DNA from: Leptasterias polaris
Taxonomy: Eukaryota > Echinodermata > Asteroidea > Forcipulatida > Asteriidae
Reading direction: 5' to 3'
DNA: 64,000 bases
NCBI GenBank assembly: GCA_037783415.1
Contig: JAZGTN010000121.1
Location: 434,001 to 498,000 of the forward strand
Shown here: piece after piece, positions 1 through 11,200 of the stretch
How the letters are laid out: each line of letters starts with the position of its first letter
Position numbering within the stretch: position 1 is the stretch's first letter
Notes under the pieces: generated by a model
Told to the model about the DNA's origin: nothing
What the model saw: the letters and a program-made list of their open reading frames with translations, nothing else
Database searches by the model: none
Made by a program: the position numbers and the translations under genes

Positions 1-185
1 TTAATGCAACAACTTACGCTGTTCCAAAGATTATCTGTCCACCCTTTGCACTCTACTGAAGAATCATCAGATTTTGCTGTACACAGATTGCAGATGACTA
101 GAGCCTGTGCCCTCTTTGGTCTACTGGAGGGAGTAGTGAATGTTGCTGGCACAGCTGCTGAGCTGCAGGCTAAATTGAAAATGAG
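1..185 (+). pseudogene. Duplicate RPAP1 exon 3 (partial)
   Basis: Copy of the genuine exon at 4292-4492, lacking its first 16 bases because the window starts inside it. It ends at an intact donor (gtgagt). It is 5' of the exon that should precede it, so it cannot be spliced in order into RPAP1 as drawn. Confidence 0.85.
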
Positions 186-272
186 GTGAGTGTTTCTAAA
201 AAGGTCATAGTGTAAGGCATTTTGGTTTGATGGAGCAATTTGTTACCATGAATGTGGTTTCCAGTATGCTAG

Positions 273-830
273 GGTGTGGTCAATACGTGTGTCATCAATG
301 ATGTCTTAAATATTTTCTCTCTATTTATTATAAGACACAGACTGCATCTTCAGATGTCCAGCTTGCACCTTGTTGCAGCAGTTGGAGTCGTGACAGTTGT
401 CTTCAGTTTCTAGTATGATAGGGTGTGATCAATACGTGTGTCATCAATGTTTTATAAATCTTTTCTAGTAATAAGACAGAGACTGCATCTTCAGATGTCC
501 AGTCTGTACCTCCTTGCATCAGTTGGAGTCGTGACAGTTGTCTTTAGTTTCTAGTATGATAGGGTGTGGTCAATACGTGTGTCATCAATGTTTTATAATT
601 CTTTTCTAGTAATAAGACAGCGACTGCATCTTCAGATATCCAGTCTGTACCTCCTTGCATCAGTTGGAGTCGTGACAGTTGTCTTCAGTTTCCAGTATGA
701 TAGGGTGTGGTCAATATGTGTGTCATCAGTAATATTTTGTATTTCCTTCCTAGTAATGATAAGACATCGACTGCATCTTCTGGTGTCCAGCCTGTACCTC
801 CTTGCATCAGTTGGAGTCATGTGAGTGGTC
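273..830 (+). repeat. Duplicate of the intron/exon-4 edge tandem repeat
   Basis: Same 140-150 bp tandem repeat as at 4570-5137, carried within the 1.39-kb duplicate. Each unit contains a degenerate copy of the exon-4 acceptor and its first ~60 bases. Confidence 0.85.
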
Positions 831-975
831 TTCAGTCACCAGTTGAGCTTTGTATCTTCAGATGGTTGAGTGAAATGACGAGCATAACTCAGACTTTAAA
901 TCCTGAGGTGATGGACATGGTGTCTTGTCTTATGAACCTCTTAGAGCGTCATTCTATGATAAATACACTCAGCAG
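754..975 (+). pseudogene. Duplicate RPAP1 exon 4 with 2-base insertion
   Basis: Copy of the exon at 5061-5280. Two extra bases near 944 shift the frame, so the conserved end of the exon is lost and a stop follows the donor. The acceptor (cctag) and donor (gtaagatt) are intact. Together with its position before exon 1, the frameshift marks it as non-functional in RPAP1 or as an assembly product. Confidence 0.8.
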
Positions 976-2037
976 GTAAGATTCGAGTCCTGAGACTGCT
1001 ATCAAGACAACTTCAATCTTATTATGAACTATAGACTAGTCCAATTGTAATTCTTAACAGGTTTTTGTATGGCTGGTTTAAAAAATTCAAGTGTGAACTG
1101 TTTGTTGTACGCAGAAAAATTAAACGGTCTAACAATTTTACCTTAGTAGAGTCTTTCTCAAGGGCTAAAAGAAAAAATTAGCTATGTTTGAAGTATGATT
1201 CCCATTAATTTACATAGCTCTATGTACCGGTTCACAAGGTGCTGTTGCGAAATCTGCAGCCAATCAAACCAGGAACACCGGGGTGAACCCCTTCTCTTAA
1301 CGATAAGTGCACTGGGTTCTTTTACGTGCATTCACAACACACAGGACCAACAGCTTTACGTCCCATCCGAAGGACAAAGCAATAATGGTTCTTAGATAAG
1401 CTCAGATAAGTCACAAGATCATGACAGCTTCATGTAGTTTTGCTTCCAGTTGTATAACATATTTATTACTGAACTAATAAAAGTCAGATTATTTGCAATT
1501 GTCGATGAAACAAATTACAAAAGTAGATGTAGACTCACATATAGTGGTGAAAAAATCCCATTAATGATAATTCTAAGTTTTATTTCTGAAAGTCCCAAGT
1601 AACAAACTAGGGGTCACAAAACAAATAACAACATGGTAATACTGGCAACTCATTTTAAGATGAATCTTTAGTGCTATGTGAAATCTAGTCTTGGTTCAAG
1701 TTGCTCCTGTTTATTTTGAAAGCTCTCCACTAGAGGGCGCTATCAACCACGAACCGCTATCGCCCAAAGAACCACTATCACTATGATAGCGAACGAGCCC
1801 ATGGTAGCGGTCTATGGTGAGAGTGCGCCCTCTTGTGGCGATGGATCGTGGGAAGATATTAATAACTGGAGAGTCTTGAACCAAGATTATTTGAAATCAA
1901 GCCCAGGGCCGGGCTCAGACAGTCTATCCATGCAACTATAGCTTTAAAAACAGACTTCATGACAAAAAATCCATATTTTCAATATTTTTTGAATGGCGAA
2001 CTCAAAAAGAAACTTTTGCCATATTTTCTCTTTGCAG
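976..2037. other. Gap between duplicate and RPAP1 exon 1
   Basis: Holds the truncated SINE (about 1215-1391) and an inverted-repeat element (1689-1886). I see no exon in the rest. Confidence 0.5.
1689..1886. mobile_element. MITE-like inverted-repeat element
   Basis: A 12-base end (1689-1700, tcttggttcaag) is perfectly repeated in inverse at 1875-1886. A second inverted pair lies inside: ctctccactagagggcgc near 1721 against a diverged partner near 1829-1873. The central part carries repeated short segments with the core gctatc. Size (198 bp), lack of coding capacity and terminal symmetry fit a miniature inverted-repeat transposable element. No clear target-site duplication was seen, so the family is unassigned. 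Confidence 0.6.
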
Positions 2038-2242
2038 GGTTTGTTACGAATGACACTTCTTCCCAGGCTTTGTTACATTCTTGAAGTAGTCCGACCCCCA
2101 GCCCCTGTCGTCTTAAACACCTTAGCAATTTTGATAAGGATATGTCGTCATTCTCAAGAAGCTTCTCGTGAAGTCATGAGATGTCCTCGTCTTCTTCACA
2201 CCATCTTTACTGAGTTTCTTCCCGTGTCATGGAAACAACAAG
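2038..2242 (+). CDS. RPAP1: RPAP1 exon 1 (of this window)
   Basis: Acceptor tttgcag at 2031-2037, donor gtgggt at 2243. Encodes the helical segment with TLLPRLCYILEV and CPRLLHTI, which aligns with the vertebrate stretch LLPRLRYVLEV / CPRLIETI. It begins in phase 0 and leaves one base (g), which completes an Asp codon with exon 2. Confidence 0.9.
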
Positions 2243-5200
2243 GTGGGTACAAATCATGCCAGACTATCATCACTTTATAGTTATCCAATGTACAAACATG
2301 AGTGATACTTCATGGAGGTAGCATTGGCAATTGCCTCCATGCCCTTAGTCATTGCCTTCATGCCCCTTGAAATTTTCCAGTAGAAATTTTTATTTTCTTC
2401 ATAGTGGTTCCCTCTTCAAAGGAAAAACTGCCTCGCTTTTACAACAGCTAGCCAAGTATCAGGCCTTCAAGATGCACCCCCTGACTACATAAGATCATCA
2501 ATTGACATAGATTGAGACAGCCTAGGCTAGTCTAATAGCCGTGTTTGTGACGTGTCGTGGCTGAGCGGTCTAGTTCACCGGACCCAAGCAGCAGAGTGTG
2601 TATTTGAATTCTGGGCATTACACTTGTGCCCTTAACCATAATTGCTTCATAAGTTGGGAAGGTAGTGCATTCTGCTCTACCAGCAAGGCTCCTAGTGGAT
2701 GATCCCATGGCTACAGCCATGATCCTTACGGACTGTGAAGGGGGTAACCATGTTTCAGTCCCAGGAGTAGGTGGCAACATGCCCCTGGTGGCAGTTGATT
2801 TGGGTGACAGCCCAAATCAGACTGTATACTCAGTACTTAACACGAGTCCTGTAAAAAACCACATGCAAATTACTTGGGTAGGATTCAAACCCACAACCTT
2901 TGCCGTTCTAGAGCAGATGTCTTACCACTAGACCACTGAGATTACCTGGTTGCTCTGATTTTAACGTGAGTCAGAGTGACTTTGGAATATGTATGACGGG
3001 TTAACACTCCCCATCTAATGTCATCTCATAAGCAACAACATGAAATTACCACTTGTACTATCAAACCAAATTTTTTTCTAAATGTGCAGTTTGTTTCATT
3101 GTTGATGGAAAATTTGTATTTATTGTTTTCCTTCATTTATTCCTGTACTTTATATTTGTTTATTCATTTATTTGTTTATTTGAAAACCAATTCATGATCT
3201 CCAACTTCATTGCTCTCCAACAAACCTTGCATTTTGCTTCCCATGTACCCATCTGAAATCCTTTATATCCAAATCAATTTTTGCGATTGTTTAATTTCAG
3301 ATGATGTAATCAGTGATGTGTATGGCTACCCAGTGGTTGCAGCAATGAAGTTAATTCATGTACTCTGTTTGTCTGGAAGGAATGTTACTGCCTCATTAGT
3401 AAGTCAAAAATCACTGCTAATGAAATTCATACCCTTGTTGGTTCACCCGGTCAACAATGAGCAAGTTTGGACTATCATAGACTTTTGTTGGACTAAAACT
3501 CGACTCAAACTTAGTCTGGTTACCCAGGGTTTGTTTTCTTTTGTCAACTATTTGGAACCAGCTTAATAGGATTTTTGTCTTAATTTTGCAATGGAACTAC
3601 GGGAGTTGCAAGAAATCCTATGATAAGGCCTGTAATTACCAAATAAAGTATAAACATTAGTCTTTCAATTTGTATTTAAACAAACTTGTTATTATCATCC
3701 AGTATTTAGGTATTTTTTGGATACCAAAGGAAGAAAGGTGATAAGTTTTTGATTGTCGTAATGCACACAACCTTGTTGTTTATGTTTGTGGTAAGATGGT
3801 ATTCCTCTGCTGTTTTTACGGCATAAGATTTTTGTGTGAGGCCAGTGAATGTATTTTGCATGTATAATCGGCTATTTGAAGGTCCCAAACTGCCGCACAG
3901 TGCTGAGTTAGGTTTGTGATCTGTGTAGTTGACCTCTTAGGAAAGAGGACTCACCATGGGATAACTATTGAGGGCACATCGAATTGTAAGTTGCTCGTTT
4001 TGGTTCAAAAAGGTACATGGAATTAAGAAAAGGATATTGGAAGAAAATAATTTTCAAGAAAATTGTTGAATTCTGTTTAGCTTTCAGGTGGTAAATTGAT
4101 GTCAGTGATTATGCGTTATATCACTATAGAGCCAGCTGATATGCAACTCAACATTGCTGAGGCATATCATCTCAGTACGATCAGTCTACATACATGGAGG
4201 ATATGTGTGTCTTATGGGCTGGCATGTTCTTAGAATACTTGGCATCACAGCCTAAATAAATAGAATAAATAAATTTACTTTGTTTCAACAGGGAGCTTTA
4301 TCCATTGTTAATGCAACAACTTACGCTGTTCCAAAGATTATCTGTCCACCCTTTGCACTCTACTGAAGAATCATCAGATTTTGCTGTACACAGATTGCAG
4401 ATGACTAGAGCCTGTGCCCTCTTTGGTCTACTGGAGGGAGTAGTGAATGTTGCTGGCACAGCTGCTGAGCTGCAGGCTAAATTGAAAATGAGGTGAGTGT
4501 TTCTAAAAAGGTCATAGTGTAAGGCATTTTGGTTTGATGGAGCAATTTGTTACCATGAATGTGGTTTCCAGTATGCTAGGGTGTGGTCAATACGTGTGTC
4601 ATCAATGATGTCTTAAATATTTTCTCTCTATTTATTATAAGACACAGACTGCATCTTCAGATGTCCAGCTTGCACCTTGTTGCAGCAGTTGGAGTCGTGA
4701 CAGTTGTCTTCAGTTTCTAGTATGATAGGGTGTGATCAATACGTGTGTCATCAATGTTTTATAAATCTTTTCTAGTAATAAGACAGAGACTGCATCTTCA
4801 GATGTCCAGTCTGTACCTCCTTGCATCAGTTGGAGTCGTGACAGTTGTCTTTAGTTTCTAGTATGATAGGGTGTGGTCAATACGTGTGTCATCAATGTTT
4901 TATAATTCTTTTCTAGTAATAAGACAGCGACTGCATCTTCAGATATCCAGTCTGTACCTCCTTGCATCAGTTGGAGTCGTGACAGTTGTCTTCAGTTTCC
5001 AGTATGATAGGGTGTGGTCAATATGTGTGTCATCAGTAATATTTTGTATTTCCTTCCTAGTAATGATAAGACATCGACTGCATCTTCTGGTGTCCAGCCT
5101 GTACCTCCTTGCATCAGTTGGAGTCATGTGAGTGGTCTTCAGTCACCAGTTGAGGTTTGTATCTTCAGATGGTTGAGTGAAATGACGAGCATAACTCAGA

Positions 5201-8200
5201 CTTTAAATCCTGAGGTGATGGACATGGTGTCTTGTCTTATGAACCTCTTAGCGTCATTCTATGATAAATACACTCAGCAGGTAAGATTCGAGTCCTGAGA
5301 CTGCTATCAAGACAACTTCAATCTTATTATGAACTATAGACTAGTCCAATTGTAATTCTTAACAGGTTTTTGTATGGCTGGTTTAAAAAATTCAAGTGTG
5401 AACTGTTTGTTGTACGCAGAAAAATTAAACGGTCTAACAATTTTACCTTAGTAGAGTCTTTCTCAAGGGCTAAAAGAAAAAATTAGCTATGTTTGAAGTA
5501 TGATTCCCATTAATTTACATAGCTCTATGTACCGGTTCACAAGGTGCTGTTGCGAAATCTGCAGCCAATCAAACCAGGAACACCGGGGTGAACCCCTTCT
5601 CTTAACGATAAGTGCACTGGGTTCTTTTACGTGCATTCACAACACACAGGACCAACAGCTTTACGTCCCATCCGAAGGACAAAGCAATAATGGTTCAGTG
5701 TCTTGCTTAAGGACACAAGTGTCAAAACTGGGTCTCAAAACCACACTCTGCTGATCAGAAACACTAGTGCTTGAGTCCATCGGGCTTGACGGCCGGCTAG
5801 GCTACGACACACAACATTAAAGATGGAGCTTAAAAGATGGGTTTATTGATCAATCATAGTCAATCATACATGTTTCCTTCAATCAACCAAACCAAGTTTG
5901 ATTTTTACTGATATGTCTCTCTTACTTATCTCATTTTTCATTCTTCAAAGTAACCTTTCGCTGTCTGCTTATTTAACATAGGCTTGTTACCAGCCAGTGG
6001 ATTGTTTGCAGACTATAGAGAGGCTAGTTGATACTTCACTGGTTCCCTTCATGACATCAGCAACCTTTTACTCAGTCATGGTGAACCTCAAGTAAGACTC
6101 CCTTCCTAGTCACCTCATATTTTAACCTTTCACTTCAGTTTAAAGGTATTTGTAGTTTTGTTTTTGCAGGTCAATTTCATCATTCTTCCCGTGACAATAG
6201 ACTGTGCAAGTCTTGCGTGTATCAAAAAGGAGAAAACAACTTGAACGAAGACTAGTTTTCTATAAAGTCACATCTTCTAAAATTCAATGTATACAAAGTT
6301 CTTGAAAACAAAAATACCCATAGACATTTGTTTTAAATACAATTTCAATGTTAATATAATACAAATAATGTTGTTGAAATTTACATTGAAACAAAATGAA
6401 AACTTGGGACGAGGATGCTGAACTTTTAGAAACCCCAATGATAGTATCATGAATATCAGTTGGGAATTTTTTCAATTTTTTTAAAAGTAACTGGAAACAA
6501 AGGTCAAGCCTTATTCTCAGGTTTTCTTTGTTGATTTGGTAAACTTATTATACTTTCATATATTTCATGGATAAATTATACTTTCCCAACAATATGATGT
6601 AATTTGTATAGCCATTAACTCTGTTAAACGTATTTGAAGAAACAGAATCATGCACATTTAAAAATCAGTATGGTTGGGGTCACATGGTCCGAGAAGTTTG
6701 AATACACGCAAGACTAGCACAGTCTTTACCATTCCATTATATTCTCATACAACATTAAGTTTTTGAACAGTCTTTGATATTATTATGCTTCACTTTTACT
6801 TTATGACTGAAATGTGGTTTTGAATATTGCAACTTGCTTTATCACCTCAGGTTTCAGTCATCGCTGCGATATGAAGACGATATGAAATTGATACATCCGC
6901 CATCATTACCCGACTTTGGTTGTGATCCGAACGATGCAGATAGTAATTATCCATCAGTGAGGAGAGATTCAACCTGTGGTTTAGCGATTGGTCTGCTGAG
7001 ATTGGTGCATATCCTACTTAAGATTGATAAAGGTGTAGCGGTTAAGGTATGGACTTTGTCTCACAACTCTGGGCTCGAAAAACGCTAAGATTTTCCTAAA
7101 AATGAGTTATCAATATTGCCATAGTGATTTGTATGTTGACATCACACTTTGCGTAGCAGTTAAGATTGAGTCGAAATGTCAGGTCATTAGCTTATTTTAT
7201 TGTTGCATTTATACCATAGTTCCTTTTGGTTTAGTAAGCAGTTTGCAACAGGTAACTCTATTTTCTCATTTAGCCTTTGAGAAAGACTCTGCTATGTTCG
7301 AAACGCCAGGCCATTAAACTATCGTTTGCTGTTAAGATTGAAACAATGGATAATCAATGTTTACATATAGTTTTTGTCTGTGTATTATTTTGCTGTAGTT
7401 TAATAATCCTCCTATATCCTCATCTCCTGTAAATAAGCAGTTGTTATTTGGGACTTCTGGCCACCAGTTCTTCTGAATGCTTCTCTTTGGCAATTGGATA
7501 TAGATGGAATTGGGATTGTAAGGGTTTTGATATTTTGTGTTCATTCTCTTTTTGCTGTACATGTACTGTACTTTTTCTCAAGGTATACCCACCTCCAGTA
7601 CCACTTTTTATATTCTGCCTCCACTCTAACATTTCCCATAATATAATACCCTGTGTGCAAGAAATGGAAATAAATGTTACAGTGAATTGAACTGAATAAC
7701 ATCAGTCTCTTAACAAACAAGATTCAAATTTCAAGACATTTTAAACCATGGCACCATCAGAACCTCCCTAGTCTGTATTTCCAGCTTGCAAGATTGTGTT
7801 TATTTATTTATTTTGTCTTATTTTACTAGGGCAGCCCCATCAGTTTTCAAAGATATATTCTCCCCGGGGGCCCTGGATTCATACGTCATGAAATAGACAG
7901 GAATAAAATACCACCGTGCTGAGATAATAATTCCTTGTCCAAGATGTAGGTACATTCATCTTTAGGAATGAAACACTGTTGTTAGGCAGATTTTTGATTT
8001 TGATTTCTCTATAAACATGTATGATTTGTTTATTCGTTTCACTTTTATGATTATTGTTTGTTGCAGTTTTGTCCCATTGTGGAGAACACGTATGTTACAG
8101 CGTATCTGAAAGCAATCTGCAAGAACTCTAACAACCCCTCGTCAAGACTGTGCTTCAACTTTGCAAGATTTGAACATCAGGCTCTATATTATCTCTTGAG

Positions 8201-11200
8201 ACTCTACCATGGTGTGGTAAGAAAGCAAAGAGACAGTTTGATGAACAGACAGACAAATGTCTTTTCATTAAGTTCATATTATATCTGTATGTTAATGAAA
8301 CCAAAGGACCCTCAGAAAGGCCACGACCAGGGGCAACAGAGGTGGTGGCCGATCGCGTCCTTCCAGGCCTTGGCCTTGCTTTTAATCTTGACCATTCCTG
8401 TATCATTTTAATCTTCAGGCTCAACAAGCAGAGAGCTGTCATCAGTTCAGCAATGTATACCACAGTGCTGCACTAACACTGTTTGCTCGTCTTCAACCAG
8501 GGGATGAATATTATGTTCAGGAGCTTATGTCAAGCATCTTGTTCAACACAGACTTCATTGCGTGAGTAACCATTTTTTTCAAGACAGTTTTAATTACAAC
8601 ACAAACAACTTTTGAAAACGCTAATCAAGTGACCAAACATGTTTCTGTTCGTAGTCACCAAAGTGCCACCACACTTCCATCTCTACTGCAGATTTAACAC
8701 TCATTTTGTAAAACTAACTACTAAATCCTTTTCTTTCGACAATCCTCATTTCAGTGAGGGAAGGATTGGAGATCCTATCGCTGTTGATCTAGCTGAGCGT
8801 CTTCAAATGACCTCATCTAAAGATTCACCAATCCCAAGCCTTCTTCAGGCTGGACCGACCCGTGGAGAGCTTCTTGAGAATGCTTATAAGCATCTACCAA
8901 GCATACGTAACTTGTACATGGTGTTCTTTGGATGTGGGCAGGAGGCAATCCTCAAATCAAAGTAAGTCTTGAGTTAATGTCAGATGTAGTGGATGTAAAA
9001 TGAATTAGTTGGAGTCGGTTAGATTTGTGAAACATCCTTTCCAATCTTTTTTTGATAACCGTGCATTAATATTCTTGTTTTCCATCAATTTGTGTATAAC
9101 CATGAATGAGTAACTTGTTTTTTATCAATTTTATTTATAAATAACTGAACGAATAACTTATTTTCTATCAATTTTGTTTATAACTGTGAATGAATAACAT
9201 GTTTTCTAACAATTTTGTTTATAACTGTGAATGAATAACTTATTTTCTATAAATTGTGTTTATAACTGTGAATGAAATACTTGTTTTCTAAGATTGTGTG
9301 TTTATAACCATTTATGAATAACATGTTTACTATCTCTTTGTGTATTACTGTGAATGAACAACTTGTTTTCTATTTATTTGTGTATAACTGTGAATGTATA
9401 ACTTGTTTTCTATCAATGTGTGTATATAACCATGAATGAATAACTTGTTTTCTATTTATTTGTGTATAACTGTGAATTAATAACTTGCTTTCTATCAATG
9501 TGTGTATATATAACCATGAATGAACAACTTGTTTTCTATTTATTTGTGTATAACTGTGAATTAATAACTTGCTGTCTATCAATGTGTGTATATATAACCA
9601 TGAATGAACAACTTGTTTTCTATCAATATGTGATATTACTGTGAATGAATAACTTGTTTTCGATCACTGCCACCCCATGTTCAATTGACACGTGATGCAA
9701 AATGAATCAGTATGCTAACCCTGGGTTTACCTTGCCTAACCCTATCCACAGTAAACACCTACATGTATTCCCTGGGTGTTAGCCAGGGTGAGCAATCCAA
9801 GTGTGAAAGGGCAATTTTGCAATGAATTCTTCATCTACATGTATCATAACCATTTTCTAAAGCATTCTGTAGGAGTTAAAATGCATTAACATGTTTTGAC
9901 TTATCAATGGTACTCAGATCCAAATGTATACATCAACCCCATGAGATTGATACATACATACAGCCTGCATTCACTGGTCCCCTGCTACGTGTTGATTGGA
10001 TGTTTCTACCACTCCTTCATTTGCATACAGAAGCACAGAAAGCGTAAGTAATCAGTAATAATCAGGATAGTGAACCATAACTTGCTTCCCTTCACCCAGA
10101 TTTGAAAATGTATTCCAACCTCTCTATATCATTCAGAGAAGAAATTGAAGTACCAAAAAGCATTTGGCGTCATAGTTAAAGCTGTTTAGTTCCTCTATGA
10201 TTGAAGGAACTTAAAAATCACCATGGTTATGCTGATCTTTTATTATAAATTTTCTCAAACAATTTAAAGCAGTAGAACATTTTAAAAACCTAATCCTACA
10301 CTGGCTTCTTATCTTATGCTGAACTACAAGGAATTGAAACAATAAATCAAACAAAATTTTAGACGGTATAATAATTTATTATTATTATTATGTTTTTGTT
10401 TTTTGTTTTACCTTCCACCAGTGAGCTTGTGCGAGTTTTGCAGAAACAAATCCACAGGCATAATACTTGGGTGGGATTCAAACCCACAACCCCTGCCATT
10501 CTATAAAAGCTATGTTACCACTAGACCACCAACCATGCTCGCTGATGAGAGGCCAGTTCTATGCCTGTAATACACCCATCCAGTAGGCCACGCCCCTTGA
10601 CAAATTGACCAATCACAACGCGTGATTTAAGGTCCGACAAATTGCAGCCATTTCGTTGAATGTGCTTTTGTGTCATTTGTTCATGGCAATTCTTTTATAA
10701 ACTTGATTTTTATCCTTAACCATGGTCAAGCGGTGTTCGTATCCTAATTGTAATTATGACTCCCGATACCCTGACAAAAGAGGGAATGTATATTTTTGGC
10801 CATTTCCAAAGCCGAGGTCAAACAGAGAAAAGTGTACCCGCTGGGTTAGTGCATGCGTCCGTGCGGTGGGCCGAATGCTCATCTGGCTGTGTACAACATG
10901 CCGTGCCAGACAAGTGACGCGTTTGGTCATTGCTAGGCAGTTGCTATGGTGGGCGTTGCCTACTGGATCGGTGTATTAGCAGCGGGGTGCACAATAATTT
11001 AATAGATGTAGAATATTATTTTGTTTTTTACCCTAACGAGTGTAAAAATTTGATTCAAAGAAAAAAATGTTTGATATTTTTTGTGTTCGGTTATGTTTTT
11101 GATAGTGAGCTTCATGGAAAATCAGTCAAGGCTCTTCCTTCGCACATCCTGAGTGCATTAGTTGATACTCTAAGATGGATCTTCATGGTAGAAACGTGGA

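Larger units (their letters stand above)
1..1391. repeat. Out-of-order duplicate of RPAP1 exon 3-4 region
   Basis: This stretch is nearly identical to 4308-5696. I see one substitution (position 848, C here, G at 5155) and a 2-base insertion near 944-945. Homology stops abruptly at 1391/5696, inside a SINE. It lies upstream of exon 1 in this window although it contains exons 3 and 4, so it is out of gene order. It is either a very recent partial duplication or a false duplication from unresolved haplotypes. The left boundary lies outside the window. Confidence 0.95.

Noticed and set aside
2555..2945. Possible tRNA genes at 2557-2630 (+) and 2868-2940 (-)
   Set aside because: A- and B-box-like sequences exist, but no clean cloverleaf was visible and similar heads recur through the window, so they are probably SINE parts. 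The element was not bounded well enough to list.
9370..9644. Overlapping open frames on both strands
   Set aside because: Produced by the intron minisatellite; units translate on either strand.
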